Made by a program: the position numbers and the translations under genes
Shown here: piece by piece, positions 36,490 through 48,472 of the stretch
How the letters are laid out: every line of letters begins with the position of its first letter
Numbering within the stretch: the first letter of the stretch is position 1
Source of the DNA: Immersiella caudata
Lineage: Eukaryota > Ascomycota > Sordariomycetes > Sordariales > Lasiosphaeriaceae
Length of the DNA: 64,000 nt
NCBI GenBank assembly: GCA_030512335.1
Contig: JAULSU010000004.1
Span: 1,860,001-1,924,000 of the forward strand
Reading direction: 5' to 3'
Notes under the pieces: model-generated
What the model was told of the DNA's origin: nothing
Database searches by the model: none
Seen by the model: the letters and a program-made list of their open reading frames with translations, nothing else

Positions 36490-37464
36490 AATTTTGATCT
36501 GATCCGGCTCTCCTTGACTAGTAGCTAGTAAGGAAATGTTCTAGACTTCTCTCATCAATCAAGAAATCGCCATCGTTTTTCCCCCTCATCATCCTTTTTT
36601 TTTCATTTTTTTTTTCATTTTTTTTTTCATTTTTTTTCATTTTTCATTTTTTTCCATTTTTCATTTTTCATTTTTTTTTGCCATGGGCTCCAAGCCTCCC
36701 TTGTTGGAATGTAGGCTAGACAAGGTACATCAAAAAACCCAGTAGGGTATGTTACATTTTACAGCTTCAACCTCCGTGATGTAGACGTAGAATGTTTGTC
36801 GATGCGCTCTTGCATGAGAAGTACCTGGTCGAGATCATCTCAAAGGAGGGGTATGGAGTGGCACAACTGGTATCTTGCCAAGGCGGGACGAGTGCCGAAA
36901 ATCAGACTCTGATGCTGCCGATATCGATGTACATTGATATGCTCCAAGGGGAAATGATGTCGATTTGTCACCCCGTTTCCGGGCTCCACGCAGCGCTATG
37001 TAATCCCACGTCAGCCAACGGGGTCGGTTAGCTAAGATCATGTAACTAACTATTCTAGTATCTATCGGGCTCACTAGGCAGTTACAACACATCTCGGATT
37101 ACCACGGCAGGGAAATCCAACTGGCATTCTTCTCCCTAGTCAAGCCAAGGGGGGAGGGGTAGCACGTGTTTAGCTACAGGCAGAGTAGTGGTGGTTAACT
37201 TGCACCAATTACTACGCGGCGGGGGACTCCAAATGTTTGGCTGCAGGTTTGCTATCACTCCCGGTTGTTTGATTGGCCCAGCTGACTCCTACGTGTCGGG
37301 ACTCCCTTCAAAATGCCCCAGCAGGGGAACAGAATGGGCAAGCAGTGAAGGCCGTTCAAGGCATCAAAGCATTCCATACTAGGGCTGTGCAATGGAAAAG
37401 GACGACGCGGTAAATGAAATATAAAACGGTTATGTGCGCGCGGCAAGCAATGCATCAATAGCCA

Positions 37465-37507
<43 letters not shown>

Positions 37508-37678
37508 GAGATCCCATACATACGAGAAAGACAAAAACCATTGAATTCGGCTTTTGTTTTGTACGAGCCTTTGTGACATTCTCAAAACAATCTGCAGCGT
37601 TACAGAATGGCTTGGCCTGCCGCGAAGGTATGCCGCTCCACAACTTGTAATTACCCCTCTCTTCCCATGCGATGAAAG
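36490..37678. other. intergenic with T-rich and A-rich tracts
   Basis: Contains a CATTTTTTTTT-type imperfect tandem repeat at 36590-36680, a CACGTG at 37163-37168 and a run of about 34 A at 37470-37503. No gene is recognised. Confidence 0.5.
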
Positions 37679-38098
37679 TTATGCGGTCCATTGAGAGGAG
37701 CCGAGTTCGGTAATAAAGTTTCTTGATGCGGCCGCGGATTTCGTTGCGAATAAGACGCACAGCATCGACACCTTGCCCGGCGGGATCGTCGATTTGCCAG
37801 TTGAGGTGACGCTTGCCTAGGGAATACGGGACAGGCGTCTCCAAAGCCCACGGTGACGACGACGTCGCTGGCTTGGACGGCGTCATTTGTTAAGACCTTG
37901 GGGTTCTGGTTGCTGATATCTATGCCTTCTTCGTGAATTGCTTCAATAGCGACAGGGTTGATGGGGTCGGTCGGGGCGGACCCGGTAGATCGAACTGAGA
38001 TGGGGTTCGCCAGCGAGATGGGCGAGGTAGCCAGCAGCTATCTGCGAACGGCCAGCGTTGTGAACACAAACGAACAGGACACTAGGTCTGTCGGCCAT
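37679..38098 (-). pseudogene. arsC: ArsC-type (LMW-phosphatase-fold) arsenate reductase, frameshifted
   Basis: Starting at ATG 38098 the frame reads SVLFVCVHNAGRSQ, the Cx5R active-site loop of thioredoxin-coupled ArsC, then AAGYLAHLAGE. It then shifts by +1 at a C4 run (plus-strand GGGG 38002-38005) to RSTGSAPTDPINP, DISNQNPKVLTNDAVQASDV and GFGDACPVFP. It shifts again at 37815-37822 to GKRHLNWQIDDPAGQGVD and RNEIRGRIKKL, and a third time at 37713-37718 to ITELGSSQWTA then stop. All family blocks are present in order, so the lesions are recent or are sequence errors. The protein would reduce arsenate to arsenite. It is the outermost gene of the arsenic cluster. Confidence 0.8.
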
Positions 38099-38433
38099 TG
38101 GCCCTTTTTTATTGCTAACCTGATGGTTGGCTTCTCGAAGCGAATTGTTAGGCTGATGTTTGCAAAACTTTTGTTGATGTATTGCGGGGTTGGCGTTTCT
38201 AGGAGCAAACAGGTGACACTCTTGTCACGCATTCAGCGTTTTTTTATAGGACTTGCCGGCCAGGCCCGCCGGTTTGGCAAGTGGTGAACCACGCGAGCCA
38301 TGCACCCTGGTCGCACCGCGTCTTCAATTCATGGTGTTGTGTAGGGGAATACTGAGGATTGGGAATGTAGATAGTATAGGTTCGCTTTGTTGAACACGGC
38401 ACTTTCGCCGCCCTCATTTTATACCGCCATGTG

Positions 38434-39188
38434 TCAGTTCTCACACCACATAGACTTCTCGTACCCGTCCATCCACACCGTGTACTCCGGGCCAGCAGTT
38501 GCCCATCCCTTGATACCCTCTACCAAGACCAGACTTTCCATGTCGCCGTCGCCCTGGTTGGAAAGATAGTCTGCAAACCAGCCAGCAGCACGGGTTCCCC
38601 GACCGCGTGAGGATGCTGTCACCCCCTCAATCAGTGATATGTTGCACTCGATTTGCATCATAAAAAGATACAGAAGGGCTACATACAGCAGTACCAGATG
38701 ACCTTTCGCACACCCGCTGCCTTTAGGATGAAATAAAGCGTCGGGATGGTCGGGTATAGACTCTGCGCCGGCAGGTTGACGGATCCACGAATAGTACCGC
38801 CCTATCCATGAGAATTAGGATCGAATTGGAACGGGAACACCCATCAATGAGAATAAGCAATCGTTAGGAGGATGGAGAATATACACCGTACCTCATGGTC
38901 GGTGCGACGAAGATCCACCAGAATGAAATCCTGCGCCTTTGCGTTATGTTGATCCATAAGCCCCGCTTTGTTAAGCATGGCCAAAACCTCTTCGCGCATC
39001 ACGCCCTCTGGCTGAGCATTTTCTGGAGTCGGGTATGCTGCATGCCACGGCGGTGTCGACGCCGTTGTCGACGCCGTTGTCGTGGATTCGCTGGGTTGCA
39101 TTGCAGGCATGCTTGCAAACATGCAAGTAAAAGAACAAAGTGGTCGCCTAACAAAACTCAACGCGAAGCGTATGTTTGGACGTATCAT
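38434..39188 (-). CDS. acr2: Cdc25/rhodanese-type arsenate reductase (Acr2-like)
   Basis: Exons 39188-38892, 38801-38687 and 38615-38434 join to 197 aa; a start at ATG 39101 would give 168 aa. The rhodanese fold is clear: FILVDLRRTDHE, GGTIRGSVNLPAQSLYP, VIWYC followed by SSSRGRGTRAAGWFADYL, and GIKGWATAGPEY. The active-site loop CSSSRGR is a Cx5R loop as in Cdc25 phosphatases and yeast Acr2p arsenate reductase. The extra N-terminus before MQPSES could be a targeting peptide or untranslated. Neighbours acr3 and arsC support an arsenate-reductase role. A Cdc25-like phosphatase is the alternative. Confidence 0.8.
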
Positions 39189-40086
39189 CGCTGGGTCGGA
39201 ATTCCAGGGCTTGTGGATAAAAGTCGGCGCTGGCGGCTCCTTTGCCAAAGGTGGGATATGTCACGGCCCATCAGTGATTGGCCCCTTCCCTGACCAAGGC
39301 CCTGCTTGCCAAGAGCAGCGGGGATGCAGTGGCGAGCCTCAGGCGGAACCCCACGTGCAGAGCGTTCCTAGAATTAATTGGTTAGGGCAGTTCTTGACCC
39401 ACTTCTCACGCCTCTATTGTCCTGCGCCCTTTGCCATCCTGTGTTCGGGTTGATACTCTCCTGGGTCTTGGCTTACGACGAAGACATCGAGTCAGCGTCT
39501 CGGTTGACAAGGGTACAAAGGTGTGCCAGCGTAACGCTCATTTCCCACTCTGCCCCCCCTGGGTCTCCAACATTCCCTCCCTATGCAATAGGCGCCATCG
39601 CAGATGCGGCAAAATTTACTCGGCAGCTAGGATACGTGAGAATCAGCGTCGATGTTGAGCACGCCGCCGCGAATTCGTCGAGGATCCCAAGGATAGAATT
39701 AGCGAGCATGACCGCCGCGGTGTCCAGGCTAGCCTAGAGATGCGGCAAGCAGCCCGTGCTGTTGCCCTAGAAAACTCGCGAATGCGGCGCCTCCCAGTGC
39801 GAACGCGACGGCTTCACATCTAGATATGTTGTGCACCGTCGCTGCTCACACCATGGCAAGCACGCAAAGACACAGGAGTGAAGAGCTGGTACGGGAAGCG
39901 CTGGGATGCTCCGGACCCGAGGAATGCCTGGTGAAGAACACTATGCTATTTCAACTACTAAACAGCGCGGAAACAATTTGAGATACCGAAAAAAAAAAAA
40001 AAAAAAAACTAGATGTCTACAACCCACTCTTCCACCCCAAGTCAACTGACGCCTCCTTCAAGTAGAGAATCGTCACAGAACCCTCG
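39189..40086. other. intergenic within arsenic cluster
   Basis: No confident gene. It includes the acr2 promoter and, near the acr3 stop, a run of about 18 A at 39990-40008. Short frames here show no family. Confidence 0.4.
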
Positions 40087-41452
40087 TTAGTCCTGCCAGT
40101 TCCACCTGTTCCCCAGCCACCTGACAAGATATACCATCAAGATCAGCACGGGGACTTCAATCAGCGGACCGACTGTTGCCGCCAGGGCCTGATCGCTCTG
40201 TGGGCCATAAGTCGCAACAGCAACTGCGATAGCGAGCTCAAAGTTATTGCTGGCTGCTGTGAAGCTCTGGGTCGCACTGAGCTTGTATCCAAACTTTGCC
40301 TTTCGTGATACCCAAAGCGTCAAGAAAAAGACAACCACAAAGTATACCAACAAGGGGGCAGCAACCCTGACGACCGAGACAATCTGGTGGACGACTTGGC
40401 GGCCTTGTGAAGCGAAGAGGACGATGATGGTATAAAGAAGACCAATTAGCGACCAAGGCGCCAAATACTTGAGGAAGACGTTCGTAAACCATTCGGCGCC
40501 GGTAATGGCTCGAAGCGTGAAGCGGGTGACGAGAGCTGCGCCGAGAGGAATGCCTAGGAAGACAGCCACGCTCGTGGCGACAACGGAATAGGATACATCC
40601 AGGTCGCCTGACTCATGGCTGATGACACGGATGAAAAATATAGCCATAGGTGCAAAAAGAACCATCTGGAGTATCGAGTTGACAGCGACCAGGATGGCGC
40701 AGTACTCCGAGTCACCACCTGCGAGGCTGGTCCAGATCAAGACCTGGTATCCGTCAGTCTTGAGCTGCCCCATTTTTCGACCCCATAGAGGGACTTACCA
40801 TTGCGATGCATCGCCCGAGGCCGACAAGCACCAAACCGACCCGAAGTTCGCTTTTATCCGGCAGAAACGCCCATGCTAACGCGAGCTTTAATTGGTTTGT
40901 TAGCTATCGTCAAAAAAAAAAAAAAAAAGACGTATCCATAAAGATAGGTGCATACCATGAAGAGCGGTGCCACGATCCAATTGACAAAGATGCTGAACCC
41001 GATTTGCTTCCAGGCGCCCCGGTGCGAGAACACCCTATGCAGAGTCTCGTACTGCACCTTGCATAGAATCGGATACATCATAATCAGCAGTCCCACGGCT
41101 ATAAGGCGACAGTCAGTTGAAAGGAAACCAGGTGAAGATCTCAACGGGTGAGGGGAGCAATACCAATGGGAACCGACACTTCGGCAAACTTGCCCTTCTG
41201 CAGCGCCGGCCCCATCTCGGGGACGAAGTTTCCGAGGAGGACACCGAGAATCATGGCGAGCAGGATCCATACTGCGAGGAAGCGGTCAAGCCAACCAAGG
41301 GACTTGAAGGCCGAGACTTTTTTGACTGGGCTTCCGTCCTGCAAGTCCTGCTTTTCTGCGTGGTCCAACGACAGAATTGCTGGTGAATACTGCACTGTTG
41401 TTGCATTGCCGGCTGTCGGCTCCACCCGTTCGTCCCTCAATTCAGTTGCCAT
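40087..41452 (-). CDS. acr3: arsenite efflux permease Acr3
   Basis: Exons 41452-41164, 41098-40956, 40885-40799 and 40743-40087 join to 391 aa, the usual Acr3 length. Hallmarks are SLGWLDRFLAVWILLAMILG, VSVPIAVGLLIMMYPILCKV, FSIFVNWIVAPLFM, AWAFLPDKSELRVGLVLVGL then GRCIAM with the essential Cys, DSEYCAILVAVNSILQM, and SFTAASNNFELAIAVAVA. About ten membrane helices are predicted. Acr3 exports As(OH)3 across the plasma membrane by proton antiport. It is divergent from arsH across about 490 bp, likely a shared arsenic-responsive promoter. Intron 2 has a run of about 16 T on the sense strand. Confidence 0.95.
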
Positions 41453-41945
41453 TCCTAGATATGCGGCGCACAGTTTCGGCTGCAGTTGCCGTTAGAAGAA
41501 TTGATGAGAATGAGATGTATTTACTTTGAACAGATGCTGGTGTCAGGAAAGAGAGGTGGTATTGTGATTGATATAAGGGCTCGATCTCTAGTTTCTCGGC
41601 AACCATTGGCTAAGGATTTGCCCCCACCCCAAAACCCCACTGAGAATTCTGGGGTCTGACCTGTTTGGCCAATCATCATCAGGGAGTGACATACATCAGG
41701 GCTTGTCGCCAAGCAAGCAACTGCCTCCAGCGCTGAGAAATCCCATTGACAATCTCGAGCTATTTCTTTTCCTTTCCAATCACCCACCCCATGTGCCATG
41801 ATGCAGCATATCCTAACTCCTCTCTTTCTCTGGAGTCCTCCATATGTCTCCCTGCCCCCGGGCCTTGAGGAACACACTTGTCCCAGCTGCCTGGTGCTCC
41901 TTCTCCCACCAAACGACCGCCGCTCTCCGCACCCAGCGAACCAGC
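41453..41945. promoter_or_regulatory. divergent acr3/arsH intergenic region
   Basis: The two starts face away from each other across 493 bp with no intervening gene, so both promoters lie here. No operator could be identified by eye. Confidence 0.5.
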
Positions 41946-42974
41946 ATGGGCGACCTGAACAACACCGAGGCAGCGAGGGAGCACCTGCAACTCGCCAACG
42001 ACCCCACGTATCGGTTTCGCTCGTTTGATATCCACCCCTGCGATGACGACCTTGCAGTGCGTGAGCGATATCGCCCCTTCCTCCTGGATGACGCAACATC
42101 CAAGTCAGATTGGGTCTCGAAGCTCGAGCTAGCCACGGCAGCCAAGATGGTCGAGGCCGACATTCTCTCGCAAAGGAGGGATAGATTGAGAATCCTAGTG
42201 CTTTACGGAAGCCTTAGGACACGGTTCGTCTTCTCGCGGGACCTTAATAACAGGACCATGGAGCGGCTAGTTACTGACAGTTGGACGAACGACGCGCAGG
42301 TCATACTCGAGGCTCCTTGCCTACGAAGCCTCGCGGATCCTCTTTCGCCTAGGCTGCGATGTGCGGGTGTACGACCCGTCAGGCCTTCCTGTCAAGGACG
42401 ACCAGCAGCACGATCATGCCAAAGTACGGGAGCTCCGCGAACTGAGCAAGTGGAGTGACGGCCACGTCTGGGTCAGCCCCGAACAACACGGGAATCTGGT
42501 AATATAGCTGCTCTCCCGAGCGAAATGCAGCCCTTGTTTGGTCGCTGGTCCATGATAAGCAGCTGACAGAAAGGGTGTTTGTGCCACTCACAGACCGCCG
42601 TCTTCAAGAACCAAATCGACTGGATTCCCCTCTCGACCGGCTCTGTCCGCCCCACGCAGGGAAGGACGCTGGCCATCGCTCAGGTGAACGGCGGTTCGCA
42701 GTCCTTCAACGCTGTCAACTCGCTGCGCATCCTCGGTCGCTGGATGAGGATGTTTACCATCCCGAACCAGAGCTCGATCCCACAAGCATGGACGCACTTC
42801 ACGGACGCGGGTGATCCTGTGGACGGGGGTAGCCGACTCAAGCCCAGCTCGAATCGGGATAGACTGGTGGATTGCATGGAGGAGTTCGTCAAGTATACCA
42901 TCATTATGCGGCCCCATTTTGATCTCTTTGGAGACCGGTTTAGCGAAAGGGAAGAGGCGAAGGCTGCGAAGTGA
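41946..42974 (+). CDS. arsH: ArsH NADPH:FMN oxidoreductase
   Basis: Exons 41946-42223, 42300-42498 and 42594-42974 give 285 aa. [13 protein letters not shown], the flavodoxin-like phosphate loop [71 protein letters not shown] and [20 protein letters not shown] are the ArsH signatures. ArsH reduces FMN, quinones or metals and oxidises trivalent methylarsenicals to less toxic forms in the cytosol. I start at 41946, where the conserved N-terminus begins; an in-frame ATG at 41844 is possible. Introns are 76 and 95 nt. Confidence 0.93.
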
Positions 42975-44340
42975 AAGGCGTCGCATATAGATATAACTCC
43001 CCATCATTCGTCGTTGGTATGGTCCAACGATATGGCATCCGTTAAGCCCACACTGCTCATTTGATCTATCCAAGCCCACTCCTTGCCGATGCAGAGACCC
43101 TTTAGGGGTACTCGGTGCCTTCTAGCTCTGACTCGTAGCTGAGGTGTGTGCCCCATGGATGTCACTCGGCTAGGACGGCCGGCGTTCGATCCGCATGCAC
43201 TACAATCGAGGATGTCGAGTTTTACATCAAGAGCGCTGTGGTGATTCTGGTGGCTGGCCATAGCATACGTGCCATCGCATACGCGTGTCAAGAGAGCATA
43301 GTGGAGACTTGCTGGAGGGGTAGGCTATCATCTCGACGAGATTCTCGCTGCAGTTCAGCGACATGGGGATTCTCTTCCAAGGTATCGTACGCGGCACGTG
43401 TCCCGCAGTCGTAAAGTCTTCTAAACGCTCGTCCAGGGTCACAGTCTACTGTCGTCCTCTTCTACTGCTGGGACGACTACGCCCGTGCCGCGCAGTCAGC
43501 GCAGTTCAAGAATAGTCTCGCCATGATGAAAGTGAGGGACGTGGTAGGCAGGGCTTGTTTGGTACACTGGAAATAAGCACGCCGTTGAGGATTCAACTTG
43601 AAATGTTGCCGTAGCTCCTTGACATCAAATGTGACGCGCCCCCCCCCCCCCCCCCGAAGTTACTTCGCGTAAGAACTTGAACTCTACAGCTAGGAGCGAA
43701 ATTGGTGTCCTATCGCTTGCACTCTTTTGATGTGAGATAGACGCACGGATGTGCTGACGACAGTGTGGATTCGTTTTTGTTCACACGCAGTACTGGTAAC
43801 TTATGGGCGGGTACTTTTTTCCAATGGACAGTTTTTTTTTCGATCTGAAAGAGCGCCCGAATTTGGGATACAGAAGGCAGCCTAGAACTGAGAGGCAAAG
43901 CGTCATCACCACCGCAACTCTGCTGACACAACCGCACCGTGACCACTATGGTGCTAAATCTCGCTCTCCATAAGCGTGTTCTGATTCAGAGCATTATCAA
44001 CGGTAAGTTATAAGGTGACGATAGCCTAAAAGATGATGAGATAGCGGATACAGCTGGCTGTACAGTCATTAGCAAAATCGGCTTCCGCTTTTTGCTCTCA
44101 ATTCAATTGGCTCGCGGCCCGCTTTAGGCCTCTTGGCGCCTACACCGTGCCTGCTCCCACGGTCAAATGTCCCTCCAGACCACTCGCCCATCGCCGGACG
44201 TCTAGCCACGTGATCAAAAGGCTAGCGCCAAAATTGGATGCGAATGCGGGGCAAAACTGGGACCGCTGGAGCCCCGCCATGGTGGAACAACGATCCAACA
44301 GCCCCAAGGAAAAGACGACGAGTTCCCTCTCCGCGGTAGA
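42975..44340. other. intergenic; short coding traces
   Basis: A plus-strand patch at 43440-43530 reads STVVLFYCWDDYARAAQSAQ but has no start or joinable exon. A run of about 17 C lies at 43629-43645. I call no gene. Confidence 0.35.
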
Positions 44341-47300
44341 ATGCGACGATTGCTCCATCGAAGGCCAAAAGCCGGAACAAATGGGTCGGCGGCCGAGAGC
44401 AACCTGCCGTCGGATTCCGTGGATTCTACCTCTAATTCGACAAAGACCTTTTCGTTAGGCATCAAGCCCCTCCACAGACCGGCCAACGCCATCGTTGAGT
44501 ATGTGCAGCTCTGATCCCAGCCACAGGAGCGCGTCTAATTGATGATTGTGTGTGCAGCATCGTCTTCGTACACGGCCTGACTGGCGATCGGGAGAAGACA
44601 TGGACCGCCCCAGGTGCCACCGAGCCATGGCCGAAGACCCTCCTCCCGTCCCAGCTCCCGACCGCACGCATCCTTACCTTCGGATACGATGCTTATGTAA
44701 CGGACTGGCGAGGAATTGTATCGCAGAACAGGATTAACAATCACGCGTGGAACCTCATGACGTCGCTTGCGACGTACCGAGAAAGGGACGAAACGGTGGG
44801 GAGCACTCACAGCCTCGGTGGTACCCAGGTGCTGACAGACGAAGAACGAGCGGCCGATCATCTTTGTGTGCCATAGCCTAGGGGGCCTTGTCTGCGAGGA
44901 TGTAAGGCACAACTCCGGCGGCTTCATGGAGTGCGCTGACGTTCCTTCGTGACAGGCATTGGTGACATTGAGACAACGATCAGAGCGACACCTCCAAAAC
45001 ATCCTTCAGTCGACGCGCGGAATTGCTTTTCTGGGCACACCGCACCACGGGTCAGCCTTAGCCAGATGGGCCGAGTTTCTATCCCGAAGTATCGGGCTGA
45101 TCAAACAGACAAACACCGAGATCGTAGCAATTCTCCGCCGCGAGTCGGAGGTGCTGGCGCGTATCCAAGACGGCTTCCATACAATGGTCATGGCACGTAG
45201 GGAGGATGGGCTACAGCCAATCCAAATCAGCTGTTTTTACGAGGAGCTGCCTCTTCCTGGTGTTGGCCATGTATGTCCGAAGGCATAGTATTATGTGGGT
45301 GTTCTCTCTTGGCTAACGTACTTAGGTCGTGCCACAGGACTCGGCCATTCTTCCGGGCTACATTCCGATCGGGATCCACAGCAACCATATGGACATGGCG
45401 AGGTTTTTCGGTGAAGACGACCCGGGATTTGAAGCTGTGTGCGGAGAGCTTCGTCGGTGGATCAAGCATATAGATGTGGCCAAAAGAGATCACATGGATC
45501 CGCTTGCCTCGGCACATAACGAAGCCAACACACTGGAGAGACTCCAGGATCGGCCAGAGAGCCCCGCACGATGTAAGTAGAAGCACAGTACCGAATTGAT
45601 AGTTTGTACTCAGACGGACAGTCCTCGTGCCATACAGCAGCAATCCAGAGTTCGTCGGGCGATCAGGAATCCTCGATCAGCTGAAGAATCGGCTGGGCCA
45701 CCTCCTTGCTCGGCCGGACGGGGGGTCGCACTCTAGGGTCTCGCTCTACGGGCTAGGCGGCGTCGGGTATGTTTGGCGCCTTACCTTATCTCCTAGTTTG
45801 GCTAATTCAGGATAGGAAAACGCAGATCGCGCTAGCGTACGTGTACTGGCTGCAACAGACACGGCCGGAAGTTTCGGTCTTCTGGGTCCACGCGAGCAGC
45901 AGCCAGCGATTTTGCCAGGCATACTTCTCCATAGCGAAGGAATGCGAGGTTCCAGATCATGACAACCCCAAAGCGGACGTGCTGCTGCTGGTGAAAGAGC
46001 AACTGGAGAGGAAGAGTCATGGTCCGTGGCTGATGGTTATCGACAATGCCGACGACATTGATATCTTTCTCAACCAACCCGTGACTGCGAGTTCACCCCG
46101 CAGCCCCGAGGGCCGCCCGCTCGCACGGTATATCCCCGAATGTGCTCATGGCTCGATTCTTGTTACTACCAGGAACAAGGAGGCGGGTTCACGTTTAACA
46201 AAGGGCCGACGCCCTATCGAGGTACGGAAAATGGACGTTGACGAGTCGGGACAGCTTCTTCGGATGAAGCTAGAGGAAGATCTCGACGGCAGCGAATTAG
46301 TGGCGGCACTGTCATCCCGGTTAGAGTACCTCCCTCTTGCGATGGCTCAGGCGGCCGCTTTCATTCAGGAGAAGAGCATGTCAGTGTCCAAATACCTCGA
46401 GCTCCTGGACAAAAGCGACCAGGGCCTTATGACATTGCTCAGCGAGGACTTTGAGACAGAGGGAAGAGACTTGGAAGCTCCGCGCGCTGTCACGGAAACA
46501 TGGATCCTCTCATTCGAGCAGATTCAGCGGCAGAATGTCCTCGCAAGCGAACTAATGTCCTTCATGAGCCTTCTCGACCGACAAGCTATTCCGCTGGAAT
46601 TCTTATCCAGCTACAGTAAACAACAACAACAAACTCAGGAATTAGAGGAGGGAGAGTTACAGCTTACCAAGGCTCTCGGGGTCTTGAAAGCGTTCTCATT
46701 CATTAATGAGAACAAGGGCGGCGGTAACTTTGACATGCACCGGCTTGTGCAGCTCGTCATGCGAAAATGGCTCCTCGAAAAAGATGCCATACGCGAGCTC
46801 GCAGGGCGGGCATTATCAACTGTATCTCGGCTCTATCCGTATGGCAACTATGAGAATCGGATTCTCTGTGGCGCGTACCTGTCGCACGCGTATGCAGTTC
46901 TGGAGCTTAAAGGCACGGGCTCGGAGGACGAGAAACTAGCAAAGGCGTTGCTCCTCCACCGCACCGCCGAATTCTTCGACTATCAAGGTCAGTGGAAGGA
47001 TGCAGAGAAGTCCTTAGCGGAGGCGCAAGAGATCCAAACGCAGGTACTGGGGCCGGAGCATCCCGACACGCTAACCAGCATGGCCAACCTGGCGTCGACG
47101 TTTCGAAATCAGGGCCGATGGGCAGAGGCCGAGTCGCTAGAGGTGCAAGCGATGGAGATAAGAAAGAGGGTGTTAGGGCCAGAGCATCCCGACACGCTAA
47201 CCAGCATGGCCAACCTGGCGTCGACGTATATGAATCAGGGCCGGTGGACAGAGGCCGAGTCGCTAAACGTGCAAGTGATGGAGATAAGAAAGAGGGTGCT

Positions 47301-47787
47301 GGGGCCAGAGCATCCCCACACGCTAACCAGCATGGCCAACCTAGCGTCAACGTATTGGAATCAGGGCCGGTGGACAGAGGCCGAGTCGCCAGACGTGCAA
47401 GTGATGGAGATAAGAAAGAGGGTGCTGGGGCCAGAGCATCCCGACACGCTAACCAACATGGCCAACCTGGCGTCGACGTATATGAATCAGGGCCGGTGGA
47501 CAGAGGCCGAGTCGCTAAACGTGCAAGTGATGGAGATAAGAAAGAGGGTGTTAGGGCCAGAGCATCCTGACATGCTGACCAGCATGAATAATCTCGCCTT
47601 TACCTGGGAAGGTCAAGGTCGCCTTGATGACGCATTAGACTTGATACGTCAATGCGTTCAGCTTCGGCAGAGAGTTCTTGGTCCATCTCATCCCGATACA
47701 GAGTCCAGTCTCTCTGCGCTGCATAGCTGGGAAGAAACGAGCGGTCACCGAGATAGTATAGGTGCGGAGCAACGGCCAGGAGTGTAA
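44341..47787 (+). CDS. NLR: SesB-like hydrolase / NB-ARC / TPR protein
   Basis: Seven exons (44341-44498, 44558-44795, 44839-44901, 44956-45270, 45326-45572, 45622-45766, 45816-47787) join to 1045 aa. The N-terminal alpha/beta-hydrolase (SesB-like) has VFVHGLTGD, VCHSLGGLV with the nucleophile Ser, GTPHHGSA and HSNHMDMA. NB-ARC follows with P-loop GLGGVGKTQ (about residue 387, split by an intron), Walker B WLMVIDNADD, ILVTTRNK and an MHD-like FDMHRLVQ. From about residue 795 come kinesin-light-chain-type TPRs, five of them near-identical 42-residue units (47050-47680). Fungal NLRs of this plan act in heterokaryon incompatibility and innate immunity. The intact frame suggests function. Intron 2 is only 43 nt. 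Confidence 0.9.
47050..47679 (+). repeat. 126-bp coding tandem repeat (TPR units)
   Basis: Five units with a 126-bp period beginning at 47050, 47176, 47302, 47428 and 47554, each starting near GGGCC-GAGCATCC. Units 2-4 differ at very few positions, which indicates recent duplication or gene conversion. Each encodes LGPEHPDTLTSMANLAST plus the partner helix. Confidence 0.95.
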
Positions 47788-48472
47788 ATGGAGCAGTTTG
47801 ATAAAGTTTCGGACATTTGTGGACTAGCTCATGCGATTGAGTGCAGGCCGCGAGACAATTGAACAGAGAGCAAAAAGCGGAAGCTGATTTCGCTAGTGAC
47901 GGTAACGCCCGCGCTGTGTGCCGCATTTGATCAAACCTACTCCACTTTGAAATAACGACCGTACCGCTGAACGGAGCTAGCTGCCCCACGTCCATCGATC
48001 CCTCTATACTAACCATTTTATATGATTAACTCTCCCTTAACCCATGTATATGGTTAAATTATATGGCCGACTTCCGCTGAAACAAAGTTCGACGTTAACG
48101 TGACATGTTTTGTCCGAAACACTGCACCTTGGAATGGGTGGAATTGAAGTGGGTTGCAATGCCTTAATTGTATTGCGTCCGGAAGATCCTTCTTCTTGTT
48201 GAGGTTCTGGCTCAATGCCAGAACCTCCTTTATAGACAAAACTGTAGGATTCAGCTTTATCAACACCATGGCTGAGGCTGACTGGTGTTCAGGCAGTGCC
48301 AGGCATTCAGTCAGCTTCGCTGGCCGAATGCCAGGGTCCCTGAACCTCTTTTCTTTTGACACTTATGCTCCCAGTAACAACACTGTCAGCTCTTGAGTAA
48401 AAACAGATGGCACCATCTCCAACAGTTATGAAAGATCCCAACCACGTCTCTAACCAGCTAGGATAATCTCCC
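47788..48472. other. AT-rich spacer with perfect 11-bp hairpin
   Basis: After the NLR stop is an AT-rich stretch. At 48203-48229 GAGGTTCTGGC and GCCAGAACCTC form a perfect inverted repeat around a 5-bp loop. A minus frame at 48054-48362 shows no family. The end of the neighbouring NLR pseudogene probably fades out here. Confidence 0.4.

Noticed and set aside
43148..43530. Possible protein patches between arsH and the NLR
   Set aside because: Two short natural-looking stretches in different frames cannot be joined by credible splice sites and have no start.
46907..47570. Repetitive 147-aa and 192-aa frames over the NLR repeats
   Set aside because: They are shadows of the 126-bp TPR units in other frames, and the repeat period matches the TPR protein.
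47050..47680. Tandem repeat array considered as CRISPR-like
   Set aside because: Units are contiguous and coding with no unique spacers, and the genome is eukaryotic.
48054..48362. 102-aa minus-strand frame next to the NLR
   Set aside because: No family recognised and no start context; it may be a fragment of the neighbouring pseudogene or of a repeat.
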